DNA from: Planococcus citri
Lineage: Eukaryota; Arthropoda; Insecta; Hemiptera; Pseudococcidae
Reading direction: 5' to 3'
DNA: 64,000 nt
Assembly (NCBI RefSeq): GCF_950023065.1
Contig: NC_088679.1
Location: 66,154,001 to 66,218,000, forward strand
Shown: positions 1 through 12,314 of the stretch, piece by piece
Layout of the letters: every line of letters begins with the position of its first letter
Numbering within the stretch: position 1 is the first letter of the stretch
Notes under the pieces: generated by a model
Databases searched by the model: none
The model's input: the letters and a program-made list of their open reading frames with translations, nothing else
What the model was told of the DNA's origin: nothing
Made by a program: the position numbers and the translations under genes

Positions 1-844
1 GATTCGGCGGTAGTCGATTTTACGTTAACAAGAATTGAATTTCCAATTTTAAATTCACCAAAAATTCAAAAATTAATTTGGGTTATTGAAATTTTGGTTG
101 AAAATTGTCGAGTATAAGGGAGGTAGAGTTGAATTCGAAAAATGTTCCAAGCTCCAAAATTATAATAATATTGAGTGAGTTTCGGTCGTTGAGTGGTAGA
201 TGATAAGTATTCGTTTTTTTTTACCATCTGAATCTGATGCAGACATCGAGCCACCCTGATACATATACAAACTTACGTAATGCATTTCCAACATTCGTCC
301 AAGTACATAGTGCATGTAAATCATTTCCGAAATCGAAAAAAAGAAAAACACGATATACAATTTAAAGAAAAAACAAAAAAAAGTAGCAAAAAAATTACAA
401 AATTCAACAATACACGAGAAATCACGGATCGTAACATTCCTACCATTTTTGCATGTTTTTATACATATTTTTTTGTTGTATTGCGTGTATTATATACCAT
501 ATTTTTTACTTTTTTTTTTCGATACATATGCGCTTGAATGTTGTATTTTGTACGCTGATTTCACATTATTTTTCGCAAATTTCGCGCCATTTTTTTCTTC
601 TTTGAGAAATTTACCTATTGTATTAGAGATAGTGTCTTTTTTCATCCCTTAGACGAAGACAGTAGTGCGTTGATGAGTTTTTTTTTTTTTTCCTATAAGT
701 ATTCGTAGATAAATATTATTTTTTTCCTATAGCGTAGAATTCTATTCCTGATTTTGTTTTAATTTATTGTTTTCGTTACGTTGATTGGAGTTAATTGGAG
801 GCAAAATAATGTAATTATTGTTGTATGTGTGTTATGTTCCGCAG
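1..844 (+). other. Intron (3' part) upstream of the CELF/Bruno terminal exon
   Basis: The AT-rich stretch before the first recognisable coding exon ends in TTCCGCAG at 837-844, a good splice acceptor, directly before the RRM-coding sequence. No coding sequence is visible between 1 and 844; the short open frames here have T-rich, low-complexity translations. That the whole stretch is intron is inferred from the acceptor and from the partial domain that follows. Confidence 0.6.
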
Positions 845-969
845 GATTTGTGTCGTACGATAATGTGTTGAACGCTCAACATGCCATCCAAAACATGAAT
901 GGTTACCCAATTGGAACAAAACGACTCAAAGTTGAACCTAAACGTCGAAAAGACTCTAAACCGTACTAA
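845..969 (+). CDS. CELF/Bruno-like RNA-binding protein, terminal coding exon (end of RRM3)
   Basis: This is the last coding exon of a CELF (CUG-BP/ETR-3-like, Bruno) RNA-binding protein, a family that controls splicing, translation and mRNA stability by binding GU-rich RNA through three RRMs. The exon starts after the acceptor at 842-844; its first two bases complete a glycine codon whose first base lies in the previous exon. It encodes FVSYDN (end of RNP1), then the helix and last strand of the RRM (AQHAIQNMNG, IGTKRLKVE) and the characteristic basic C-terminus ending in KPY and stop TAA at 967-969. Family members typically end in an IG-KRLKVQLKR segment and a short tail ending in PY, so length and ending match. 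Compared with my general knowledge of insect Bruno proteins this copy is somewhat divergent (VLNAQHAIQ and VEPKRR, where AQAAIQ and VQLKR are usual). RRM1, RRM2 and the rest of RRM3 lie upstream, outside the window. Family assignment is strong; which paralogue is unknown. Confidence 0.88.
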
Positions 970-2508
970 AAAAAAAATTAAAATATAACAACTAAATAAT
1001 AACGAAACCGCCGTGTAGTTTATGTGGAAAACGGATGACTTATGTTCCTATTCCATAATTTTACGATTGTACTAAATGTTTACGTGAAAAAAATCATTGT
1101 CCTTTTTCTTTTTTTTTTCTTCTTTTTCCTCCCTACTTTCATCATCATTCTCGTTAGCATATGTTCATTTATTTTTTTGTTTGTTGTCAATGTGTAGTCT
1201 GTAGTCGATGTTTTCTTATTTTATTATTTCCTTTACTGATTTTCTGGCATTTTATCCTTTTGAACTGCGTGTCCTGTTTGTTGAACATGAACTACTCGTA
1301 TTTATTGTTTTCGTGCAGAATATTCGTAATCAGTTTTACGTCTTTTTGTTTTTGGAGGTTCCATTTTTTGAATGTGTACTTATTGTTTTTTCTTTCTAAA
1401 AAAAAAAAAAAAAATACGTAACGGGACGATGAAGAAAAAATTTTTCGATGTTGTAAATTATTTGGATATTATTAAAACAAAATAACGTTTAATAGTCTTT
1501 CAGAGTTACTCAACGTCTTTGTTTTACCTATTTAGTTTTTATTTTTCTTTCGAGTGTCCATATTGAAGTCTTATTTATTTTTTTTTGTTTTCGTTTTTTT
1601 TTCTTTTCTTTCTTTTTGTTTTCGTATTTTTTTTTTCTTTTTAAATCAGTCACGAAAGATAGTTATCATTATGATTTTTACCAAAGCTTAAATTTTTTGT
1701 TCGCGTTATTTTTATTTATATTAATTTTTTTCTTTTTTTTTCTTTTCGTTTGTAAAAGTGTTCTTTTATTTTACATGTAATGTTTTTTCGTTAATTGACC
1801 ATGTTGAACTTTTATTATTTCTGTTGAATGTAAATTTTTTATTTCTACTTTTTTTTCTTTCTTTCTTTCCTTTCGTTCTTAATTGGACACCGAGAACTAC
1901 ATATTTCTACTATATTAACATACGTTTGTTTTTTCATTATTGATTTTCTTTTTCCTTTCTCGATGAAATCGTTATTCTGTGTAATTATTATGGAATAATT
2001 ATTGATCTCTGATTAATGAATGGAACGGTACTGTTTATTTGTTCAAATTCTGTTTTGTCCCCATTCTGTTTCAATTCCCATACGTTTTGTTCGTTTTCAC
2101 CTTCTATAGTAACTTACATAAACATAAAAAGCTCGAAAAAATTTATCCGGTGTACTGGTGTAATGTTTTGTTTTGTTTTTGTTTTCATTTCTTTTATTTT
2201 TTTTTACATATCAATGGCAACCACCTGTTTCGTTTGTAAAACGTGAATTTTTATATTTCAATATTGTGTTTTGAGAAGGAAAACTTTGATACGTGTGTAC
2301 GTGTTGTGTTGAGGGTTTTATTTTGTTTTAGTACGTAATGTCAGTGTTGCCTATTTTTTTTTCTTTTTTTTCGTTTTTTTAAAAAATTAATTTCTTGTGA
2401 TAAAATGTGAAATTATTGTTTTGTGATGATTTTTGAAAGTGTAATTTTTATAAGTGTTCTTTAGTCACGGCAACACTGTATTGTGAAATTTCACCGTAGT
2501 TTTTCACG
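970..2508 (+). other. Probable 3' UTR of the CELF/Bruno-like gene
   Basis: After the stop codon the + strand is strongly T- and GT-rich with long T tracts and no further coding sequence, as expected for a long insect 3' UTR. Possible AATAAA signals occur later (2613, inside a transposon, and 7005-7010 beyond it), so the transcript end cannot be placed. The UTR may have been interrupted by the hAT-like element that begins at 2509. Confidence 0.5.
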
Positions 2509-2578
2509 CAGGGCTGGCGAGCTTTCATTTTCTGTCGTGTTGCAAAAATTTAAAACATTGAATGTAGTAGGTACATAT

Positions 2579-3241
2579 GTGACGTGCTCTACGAGAATCG
2601 ACCTTAGGTCAAATAAAGGGTTTTCAAGTTAATGAGCGATTCTTATAGAAAAAAAGACGCTCTTTCCAATGGCGCAAACCTCAACTTCCTATCTCTTTTA
2701 CCTTCCTCGGAAATCGACCTCAAAGTTGAGGGGTAGGGCCAAAATCAACTCAAAATTCATTTTTTTTATTTTCTATGATTTTGGCAGTAAAAAATAACCT
2801 AATTTGCATACAAACACTTATCAAGCCCCATTCGTGTATTTTACTTCATAAAAACTTGTTAATTCATTAATTTTTTAAAAGAAGAAAAAGTAGAATAAAT
2901 TTCATTTTCAGTGAAAAATCTGCTTGAAAAAATATTAAAATAAAAAAAACGACTGAAAAAAAAAAAAAAATTGTTGGCATAGGTAGGATTTGAACTCAGT
3001 ACCTCCCGCGTGAAAGTCCATCAGCTGCGCCACGCGGCTAGCGTGGCAGCATAGGAACCCGCGGTTATGACTGGTTTACACGAACAGTCACAGAGCTAAA
3101 GGGGACCTAGACGAAACTACTGGAGACGTTTCTGTTGCATACCTACCCGAAAATAAGGCGAAAACACACTTCAAAACTTTAAATGCATGTTTCTCAAAAC
3201 ACATTTTTTTACCTAAGGTCGATTCTCGTAGAGCACGTCAC
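2579..3241. mobile_element. MITE-like element with about 31 bp perfect TIRs and an ATAT target
   Basis: The segments 2579-2609 and 3211-3241 are perfect inverted repeats starting GTGACGTGCTCTACGAGAAT. They are flanked on both sides by ATAT (2575-2578 and 3242-3245), which may be the target duplication. Because ATAT is its own inverse, the repeat can also be read as 35 bp. The 663 bp element has no protein-coding capacity and contains a tRNA-like sequence on the - strand followed by an oligo-T run. It sits inside the larger hAT-like element 2509-5611, so it inserted later. Confidence 0.8.
2975..3040 (-). repeat. tRNA-derived sequence (A and B boxes, SINE head-like)
   Basis: On the - strand an A-box-like TGGCGCAGCTGATGG (complement of 3018-3032) is followed about 20 bases later by a B-box-like GAGTTCAAATCC (complement of 2986-2997), then by TATGCCAACAA and a long T run (complement of 2955-2970) that would end RNA polymerase III transcription. 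The acceptor and T stems do not pair well, so this is not a functional tRNA gene. It resembles the second tRNA-derived sequence at 59695-59766. Confidence 0.55.
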
Positions 3242-3349
3242 ATATAAAGACATTATAATAGATTGTAAGGGTGGGTTAAAATTCTATTCCCTCTTCCCCC
3301 TCCCCGGGAAGTTTTATGTTCTAGCTCGTATTTTTTCTGCGAAAAAGGG

Positions 3350-5560
3350 TTGATTCTTGACCAAAAAAAATTGGCCAATTTCGACAAAAACACGTGTTCT
3401 TGGAAGAAATGTGTGTTTTTTGGATAGAAACTAAAATTATAGCAGAAAATGGAGTTTTTAGCAAAAGCAAGAATTTTGGTTTTAAAAAAAGAGTAATTTT
3501 GGGTAAAAATGAAAATTTTTGGCATTTTTACCAAAAATTGAAAATAATTGACGGAAAATAGATTTGGATCAAAGTGTAACTTTCTGACAGAACTGATCAT
3601 TTAGAAAAAAAAATTTGGGTTAAAAATGTAAATTTTGCCAAAAAATTTAAATTATTGGCTGGAAATGGAATTTTTGCCAAGAATGAATGATTGTTTGGAC
3701 AGAAAAGTAAGTTTTTGGAAAAAATGGTCATTCAGGTAAAAAAATGACCTAAAAATGTAAATTTTTGGGGCAAATGTAAATTTTGACATAAATGGCCATT
3801 TTTGGCAAAAAGTGTTAAATTTTTGGCGGGAAATCAAATTTTTGAAAAATAATCATTTTGGTTTTAAAAAAAGGCCAAATTGTGGGTACAAATGTAGAAT
3901 TTTGGCAGAAATCTCCTTTTTTTCAACGAAAATGTGAGCTGAAAATGTAAATTTGGGGGAGGGGGAGGGAATGTGAATTTTTGTTTGGAAAAAAGTGTAT
4001 TTTTGAGCCAAAATGCTTATGATTTTTGGCAGAAATTTGTGCAAGTGTCAGAAATATTCATTTTTGGCAAAAAATGTAAGTTATTAGCTGGAAATGGCAT
4101 TTTTGCCAAAAATGATCGTTTTGGAAAAAATGTCAATTTTTAGCAGAAATGGTCATTTAAGCAAAACAAATAAAAATTGGGCTGAAAATGGAAATTTTAG
4201 GGGACAAATGTAAATTTTTGACAAAAATGGCCATTTTTTGGCAAAAAAGTGTAAATTTTTGAAAAATGATCATTTTGGTAAAAAAAAAAATGGACCAATT
4301 TTGGGTAAAAATGAAGAATATTGGCGGGAATCTTTTTTTTTTTCAACAAAAATGTGAGCTGAAAATGTAAATTGGGGGGGAGGGAAGAATGGAATGTTAA
4401 TTTTTGGTAAAGCATGTTTGGAAAAAAAGTGTATCTATTTTTGAGCAAAAATGTTTACGATTTTTGGCAGAAATTAGTGCAGGTGTTAAAAATATTCATT
4501 TTTAGCAACAAATGTAAATTTTCCAAAAAAAATGTGGATTTTGGCCAAAAATGAGCGATTTTGTGGAAAAACTTGGCATTTATGGCAAAAGTGTAAAATT
4601 TTGTCTTTTGACTAGAAATAATGATTTTTTTGCTGAAAATTGAATTTTTTTTTTTTTTTTTTTTTTTTTGGGGGGTGTTTGTAATTAATTGGTTGAAAGT
4701 GAAAATTTTTAGCAAGAAAGGAACATTTTTAATAAAAAATATGTACTTTTGGCAAAAAATGATTATTTTTGGCAAAATTTATGCATTTTTGGCCAAGTAC
4801 AAAGTTTTAGGTAAAAATTGTTAATGTTTGGCAAAAAAATGTGTAAATTCTGGTAGAAAATTAGGATTTTTAACGATTGCGAGTGCTCGTCCAAAAATTG
4901 GCACTTTTTGGCAGAAACTCAGCCATTTGGCAAGAATTGAGCAGTTTTGTCAAACAAAAAAATTTCTTGCTTGAAGTGAGCATTTTTGATCAAATTTTTA
5001 TTTTGTTGCATAAAATTGAGCATTTCTTTTAAAAAATGATTTTTTTTTTAAATGAACGTTTATTGGCCAAAGATGAACAATTTATTTTTGGAAAAATTGT
5101 GAATTTTTGCCGAACGGTGAGAAGTTCTAGCTGACTATTTTTGGCAGATTTCAGCACTTTGGATGAAGTATAAGGTTTTGACATGAAATAAAATGTGTTT
5201 GATTTGGTAAAAAATGAACAATTGGGTTGATAGAATGATTTTTTTTGGCTTTTTACAAAAGATGAACATTTTTTACAAAAAAAAAAAATTTGGAAAAAAA
5301 TCGTTCTTTTGGCAGAAAATGAATTTTATAATTTTATTGAGAGAAATTTGGCATTTATTGTAACGAATTTTGAGGTTTTGGCAAAAATTTTCAGTGTTTG
5401 GCTAAAAATGTGTAATTTTTTTTCAAATTTGAGCATTTTTGGTTAAATTTGAGTATTTTTGACTAAAAATGTAGATTTTTGGTAGAAAATGAGCATTTTT
5501 TTTTTTTGGCAGAAAATGAGCATTTTAGTTTTTGGTATTTGTGACAGAAAATATAAAAGT
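3350..5560. repeat. Degenerate minisatellite array, TTTTTGGCAAAAATG type
   Basis: For about 2.2 kb the sequence is made of loosely repeated units of about 25-40 bases built on TTTTTGGCAAAAAT with variants such as AATGTAAATTTT and GAGCATTTTTGG. Short open frames on both strands translate to repetitive FFxKN/FWQK-type peptides, so they are by-products of the repeat. It fills the inside of the hAT-like element. Confidence 0.75.
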
Positions 5561-5611
5561 TTGCAACGTGTTGTAAGGGCAACTAATGCAACAGCAGTTT
5601 CGCCAGCCCTG

Positions 5612-8370
5612 ATATTTTAATTACTAGACGAATTAAAAAATTTCTTAGTCTTTTTTTTCTTTTCAAAGATACCTGGTGACTTTTTTATTTACCTAATGTT
5701 CGTAGCGAATTTGATGTGTTTGAAGAAATTTTCAAAAGCTAGAGTAATTTTTATGTTTGAAATTTATCGTGTTTTTTTGTAGATCTAAATCAAGCTCCGA
5801 TTGATTGGCGAACTTTGGGGTACAATGTGCTGGTTAGAATTTGATAAGAATCAGTCAACATTGTCAACAACTTCTCGAGAAGATTTTTCATTAGATGAGA
5901 GCTTCGTAAAAATTCAAAGTGTTATACGATTAATGACGAAGTTCAGTTCACTTTTTGGAAATCGTCGTAGATAATTTGCGGTTTTTCTTTTTACGTAGAA
6001 ATCATGTTGTACTTACTAAATATTCGAGTGTATTTTTCGTCGATCGACGATGAAATTAATGCAATTTAAATCTAAATAAATTTTTCTTTCTTCGTCACGA
6101 TTAGGTAATTGGAAACGATAAATCAATGATTTATATCGAAAGTTTACCACCACGTATAACTTATTGTTAAAAATATCTCGATGGACGACGTACTATAAAT
6201 AGGTAGTACAATAGAGTAATAAAAACACTCGCAGTTATTTCCTCTTTGGTAAAAATCTATCGAATAACGTCGAAAGGTTTTTTCCCCTGTGTTTTCACCG
6301 TGTGAAGAAAGCTCTACTACGTACCTACCTAGCTACGTTAAATGTGTCACAACTTTTTATCGTAGAAATTGCAACGGTTACAAAGTAAATGAATTGAATA
6401 GACTAAATAAATCAATCCGAATGACCACGGATCCTGCGTAGGCTATTCTGGAAAAGGGGTTATAGAGAGACACAAACACACGTAGAATTATATCCTAGTA
6501 TACTAAATATTCCAAGTACCTACCACGTTTTTATTGTACTTTGTAGTTTTTATTATAGGATTAGCCTATATTTTGTTGTTTTTCTTTTTCTTCTTTTTTT
6601 GTCGTCGATAACGTCTCGGTATATAAGTTTTCCTTCTCGCGAAAATTTTATTTTTTTTGAGCCGATTGTACTGTACAATGTACGATGAGCTGTTGAATAA
6701 TTCTAGTTAGCCTGTAAAGTGCCATTTTTTTATAATATTTAAGGTTTATTTCCCCGGTATTATAATTGTGAACGAAACTTGTCATATGTTCGATGTACTG
6801 TACTATTTATGTGTTTATAATTCGGAAAACAGGGTACAAATATAAATACAATTTTTGTGCGTCGTGTATATACTTATAACTATACTATTATGGAGAATTT
6901 TGTGTCAATTTTTCTCTTTATTATTTTTTTTCTCTCGTACGTGGTTTTTTTTTTGTTTGTTCTTTTCTTTGAAAATGGTACTGTTTTATAGCACTGATTA
7001 AAATTTTAATAAAAGCTCGTTCATCTTTACGAAAACTTAACGAATGTCTAAAATTATACACGTGCTGATATATCAATCGTAGTATTTTTAATTATGTTGT
7101 ACGAAATTTTTCTCTCTGTTTTTTGGAGTATGATTTAAATTTTTTGAGACCAAAGTAAGAGTCATATTGATCGATCGTGTGTTGAAATATGTCATCGAGA
7201 TGGAGTTTATTTCGATTACCTATCTAGAAAAGCTTGGAACAAACTGGAGTTCTGTAATGATTCGATGTGGTTGTTAATTATTATGATTCAAAGTCCGTGT
7301 TAATAACTGACAAGATTTACTTACCTTTAACTGCTCGTTGATTCAAAAAGTAGTATCTTTATTATGTTTTATCTCAAATTTCAATCAGTTCTTCAAAGTA
7401 TTAAATTATTGTGGTACATTTAAAAAAAATTGCTTAGATATACGAAATTATTTCCAAATGGACCAGTTGACTTTATTGAATTAATGAACTCCGCAATCGA
7501 TGACAATATTTCTGCTGATTAAACTAGGTAGAGAAATTTGTGAGAAGAAATTTATTATGGAAATCAATTTGAATTAAAATTCATCTGAGAGTATTTAAAA
7601 TCTTACCTACATTTACTGCAGTAATTACCTATTGATATATCAGTGAAAATGTATTTTAAATTATATTAACATAATCATTGTTATATTTAAAAGTATTCCT
7701 ATCGAGAATCAAAAGTTAATATGTTAATACATACGTTTTTGCATTCTTATGAAAAGTGATTCTATGTATTTTTGTATGTGTTAGCATTAATCCATAAATT
7801 TTTATAAATATTGTGTTACCTTGTGTTTTTCGTTTTTATTTCTTCATTTTTTTTATAGGACTTGGAAGTGGTGTCGCCCTTATTGGGCTGTATTGAAATT
7901 GCGATGTTTTTCAAATCAAGCAGAAGGTCTTTTCCGGTACAATTTGTGAAAATTTGTTTCGTTTCGACCGAAGATTAATTTGTCGAAACCACATTTTGAC
8001 ATTTTTTGCTGATCTGGAGCTTGTAATAAGATCTCGAGTACTCTCTTTTATACTTCGAATTTGTTTTCAAAGGTTCAGGAAGGAATTTGGGCTGCTGAAA
8101 ATTTGATTTGTTAATCTACTTCCAAGTGTACGATCTAAAAACCACCATTCAAGCTCAAAAGCGCTGATTCATTTCATATCTGATATTCTCCTCCCCCAAT
8201 CCAATTTTCGAACTTCTCCGGAATCCAAAGATCACAGAACTCGTAATCGGTTACTTTTCAAGTACCTACCTAAGTTACTAAAGTTGATAAAATACTTAAT
8301 AAGACTTGCTTAATTCACGTTACAATTTTTTTTTTTTTTTAATTTGAAAATTTCCGTTTCACTTTTTTGA
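5612..8370. other. Non-coding, largely unique sequence
   Basis: No coding exon, RNA gene or clear repeat is visible. The sequence is AT-rich with several AATAAA-like words, one at 7005-7010 in AATTTTAATAAAAGC. It could be a continuation of the CELF/Bruno 3' UTR beyond the transposon, or plain intergenic DNA. Confidence 0.4.
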
Positions 8371-8373
8371 AGT

Positions 8374-9300
8374 ATGTACTTATTGGTTTTTTGCCAAAAA
8401 TTACTTACTAAAAGCCCTGCATTCAGCAGAAATTGCCCAAAGTCTTGCGTTCAACCGAAAATCGCCAAAAAATCTCTTTTTCCCACGAATCGTCTGTTTT
8501 ACTTTTTTATTTCAAAAAAAAGTCGAAAAAGGGTCGCTTTTTTGACAAAAAATTGCGAAAAAATCCCACATTTTGGTCAAAAACTTCCAAAAAAATTTAT
8601 TTTCATCATAAATTTCCATCAAGACTCACTTTTTTGCTAAAAATACCTATCAAGTTTTTTTTCGCCAAAAATTGCAAAAAAGCTCTGCTTACCATATCCA
8701 AAAGTTCGGCTATCTCAAAAAGTGTTGCATATTTTTCCAAAAATTAGCCATAAGTTTAGCTTCTATTTCAGAAATTGTCAAAAAGTTACGATTTTGGCTA
8801 AAATTGTCCAAGTGTAGCTTTTTGCCAAAAAATATCGTTTTTTCATCAAAAATTTATAGTGAGTCTCCCTTTTTCTCCCAAAATTGTCAAAAAATCTGCC
8901 GTTTGCAAACATTGTCAAAGACTTGATTTCGCAAACAAAAAATAGTAAAAATTTGGGCCTTTTGTTAAAGCTGCCAAAATTACTTTGATTTTTTGCTTTT
9001 TGACAATAAAATTCCAAAAACGTCTCTACTTTTTTTGCCAAAATTGTCAGAGACTTGATTTTTTTCAAACACTGCTGAAAATTCTCATTTTCTTGCAAAA
9101 AAATCTTGCTTTTTTACTGAAATGTTACGAAAAAGTTCCCTTTTTTTTACAATTTGGTAATTGTTAATAATAAGTTTTGTTTTCTGCTAAAATTGTCAAA
9201 GTCTTCCTTTTAGCTGATAATTGGTAAAAGTTTTGGCTTTTTTTTTCAAAAATTGCCTATAAATCTTTTTTTGCTAAATTAAAAGAAAAATTTGCTATGA
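8374..9300. repeat. Degenerate minisatellite array, TTTTTGCCAAAAATTG type
   Basis: Units of about 27-40 bases built on TTTTTGCCAAAAATTG followed by TCAAAAAGTCT repeat with many substitutions. The motif is the reverse complement of the one in the 3350-5560 array, so the two arrays belong to one family in opposite orientations. Short open frames such as 8374-8640 (+) and 8778-9098 (-) translate the repeat and are not genes. Confidence 0.75.
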
Positions 9301-11480
9301 AAGTTATAGGAATACCGGTGGGGGGGGGGCAGAGAGTGAATTGGCATTTCTCATCATATTGTCCAACTTTCGAATTTATTGCTAGAAACTGCTGCAATTT
9401 GAAGGAAATCTGTTGGCAGTGATTGAAAGCTCAATTTTCAAAAACTTGCAAAATTTTAGAGCTATAAATAATTAGAATTAAAAAAATTTTTTAAATGATG
9501 TGTACAATTATAAACTTTTTTGGGGAGGGGGGAGGGGCACAGAACACTAAAAAATGTTGATCAAAATATTAAAAAAATTTCAAGTGTTGTGTGACATGGC
9601 GTTTTTTTCTCATCAATTGAAGTTTGCTCCAATCATGCGATATTTTTTTTTTCATTTTTTAATTCTTAACTTCTCAGTTATTTTTTGACGTTTTTTATTT
9701 TTGTTCGTGATATTTTAACAAAATTCAGACGTAGCATTATACTTGATTTTTTTTGTAATTTTTCTCCTTTCACGTTGAACTTCCCAATAAGTAGGTACTT
9801 GAAACGATTTTACGTAGAAATCCAGCCAAAAATCTGGCATATATACGTCGAACTGAGAACAACAACGATCAATAAAGCACCTATATGTATAATTATTTCG
9901 ACGAATTTCCCATTTCCGAATTTCTACAACCTCATGAATATTTCATTAAAAAATAAACCCATGCGAAGTGAACAATACGGAAACTCGAGTAAGTATAGTT
10001 TCAAGATTACAGACACGTATAACCGCCTCTTCTATATCGTGTAAAATGTTCCACTAGGAATATAAGTCGAATAAATTCACACACCATAGTTCATTTATGA
10101 TACCTATACGTTCAAAGTTTAGTGAAATCTTAAAGTCTAAACGTATAGACCATACGTAAAGTACCTATCGATCTGAAAATGACTAAAGAGTGAGATGAAA
10201 ATCGGGTAATAATCAGTTTTTACATAATCCAGTATCTATACATAATAAATAGCGATACGTGGATGTCGGATGTCGATGCTATGACTATCAGCAATTTAAT
10301 AAAACCCTCAAACCAGTTTAAACTCTATTGAAAAAGGTAGCGTGCGCGAAGTGCGTTTCGGTTACATTCAATAGCAAAAGTCGACCGAATGGCAATCAAA
10401 AAACACCGAGAGAAGGGTTAAGAAATTACTACGTTCGTATTTTATTATATTTTTTTCTCTCAATAAATGCCTTCAAGGTTAGCTTAGAAAATGAAAATAA
10501 CAGTCATTATTGAAATTGAATTCCAGTTCACAATCATCTCTTATACCATGTAAACTCGCCAGCGACGGTATCATTTGTTGTTAACGGTAGCAGATTTATT
10601 AAAAAAAAAAAAAAAACCGGCACTTTACAGAATCTAATAGTTTTTTCTTTCGTTTGCTAACTTGCTTCTGCTGCCGTAATTTGAGATGCGTTCTAATATT
10701 TTATATAGGTACAGATTCACGTAAAAGTATAGTGCAAACTGCAGCAATTCAGTAGCAACTCGAGGTGCCTATTGAATTTCGTGTTGATTAAGCATCTGGG
10801 TGTGTGGCTCATTTTACACGTGAATTTAAAAGAATACCGAGGTGAAAGAGTAACATTTGTCGAATGAGAATTTAGTGTTCGATTTTCGACGAAGCAACAG
10901 TATTAGGTACAGATTGTGACTCATTGTTAGTTTTGGAGTTCGCAAAGTAGAAATTATTATTACCTTATGGCTTATCTTCAAAGGTGAAAGCGAGATGAAT
11001 TTTTAATCGTCAGAGTGAACTTTAGTGAACGCGAACAGAAAAATACTTACGAGGAAATCCAATTGAGAAAATCGACACCGATTTTTGATCTTCGTTTTTA
11101 CAGATTATTACTAAAAATGTATAAAATTTGTTTCAGTCAGACATCGATTTCCCCTTAATTTTCGAATTTCTAACAAAGGTGCAGAAACTGATTATAGTAC
11201 ATACAACTGCTGAAAATTCGATTTTCGAAAACTGCTCGTTCCGACTAATTCAATTGGGTTCGAATTCCCACGAATTTTGTTTGGGTTGACGTTGACCTTC
11301 TGATACGTGCCCTGCAACCACTATTATTACTACAACTTGAGAACATGAGGAGAAGGAGGCTGGGGCAGAAGTGAAGGGCCGAATCAAAAAAAAAATGATT
11401 GATAAAACTTGACGACCTGTGGTAGGAAGTTTCGTCACAATGCTCAACTTTGAAGTTTAATTGCACGAAACTACTGCAAC
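9301..11480. other. Non-coding sequence
   Basis: There are G and C homopolymer runs (9321-9329, 9521-9537) and a poly-A run near 10600. The open frames in this stretch (for example 9685-10044 and 11245-11466) show no domain, no codon bias and no splice-site support. I see no gene here. Confidence 0.4.
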
Positions 11481-11489
11481 TTTTGGCGA

Positions 11490-11895
11490 CATTAAAACAA
11501 AAATTTGAGAATTTTTGTCAGTTTTTGAGAAAAAGCAAGTCTTTGATAATTTTAGCAAAAATCAGACTTTTTGGCAATTTTTGGCATAAAAACTCAAAAC
11601 TTTTTAGACTGTCAAAAGGCTAAAAACCAAATTAATTTTCGGCAAAAAGAATACTTTTTGGTAGCTTTAACGAAAAGCTCAAATTTTTAGTATTTTTGTT
11701 TGAAAGCAAAAATTTGACAATTTTAGCAGTTTTTTTTTGAAAATTTTGGGGAAAAAAACAAAAAAGGGAAGCTTATTAGAAATTTTTAATGAAATTTTCG
11801 ACAATTTTTGATGACAAAGTGTGATTTTTTCGGCAATTTTTGGCAAAAAGCTACACTTGGACAATTTTAGCCAAAATCATGGCTTTTTGCCAATT
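11490..11895. repeat. Short degenerate minisatellite array, TTTTTGGCAA type
   Basis: About 400 bases of TTTTTGGCAATTTTAGC/GGCAAAAAG units, the same family as the arrays at 3350-5560, 8374-9300, 24270-24770 and 29640-30560. It ends at a run of nine or more G residues (11899-11908). Confidence 0.65.
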
Positions 11896-11921
11896 TCTGG
11901 GGGGGGGGAGCTCAACTTATG

Positions 11922-12314
11922 CAGGGTGTCTAACAAAATCTGAAAACTAAAAAGAAGTAAGAACTAAAAGAAGGACCTTGGAAGGCATTTTTACAAAATT
12001 TCCAAAAAAAAACTTTAAAACTTTATAATAATTTTTAAAAGAAACAAAAATATATAATCAAGAAAATAAGTGCAAACATCAAACAATGGAAATAAATAAT
12101 AATAATCAATTGGTTTTCATCAACAAAATATTTAATCTTTGCTGTTATATTATTTAATTATTTTGACTTTTAAAAAAATGAAAAATTCTAAAAAATTGAG
12201 TTTTCATTTCTCGTTCGATTTTGGTTAAAAAATGACAGAATTATTAGGACTTTTTCATGACTTTTTTGAAAAGAAGGACCCAGAGACAAGACAAACCTTT
12301 CCTGACCTTCTGGA
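11922..12314. repeat. Fragment of a CAGGGTGTCT-ended repeat family, left of the hAT insertion
   Basis: The sequence starts with CAGGGTGTCTAACAAAA, the inverse of TTTTGTTAGACACCCTG at 22881-22897, a hAT-like terminus. Near its right side (12270-12314) it matches, in reverse complement, the stretch 22340-22400: AAGAAGGACC-, GACAAACC- and CCTGACCTTCTGGA-type words correspond. It continues after the element 12315-12925 (GGAAGTGGAATCTGG). It is therefore an older repeat copy into which the 611 bp element inserted. Confidence 0.55.

Larger units (their letters stand above)
2509..5611. mobile_element. hAT-like non-autonomous element with CAGGGCTGGCGA terminal inverted repeats
   Basis: The left end CAGGGCTGGCGA (2509-2520) is the exact inverse of the right end TCGCCAGCCCTG (5600-5611). 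Weaker inverted similarity continues inward, including TGTTGCAAA on the left and the complement of ACGTTGCAAAC on the right. The CAGGG start is typical of hAT elements and matches two other elements in this window with perfect 8 bp duplications (12315 and 14475). I see no matching 8 bp duplication here. There is no transposase: the interior is a smaller TIR element (2579-3241) and a degenerate GGCAAAAAT array. Confidence 0.6.

Noticed and set aside
2975..3040. Functional tRNA gene on the - strand
   Set aside because: A and B boxes are present but acceptor and T stems do not pair; called tRNA-derived instead.
3253..4775. Several open frames of 60-115 codons on the - strand
   Set aside because: They translate the GGCAAAAAT minisatellite into repetitive Phe/Lys/Asn peptides; there is no domain, no splice support and the same pattern occurs in other frames.
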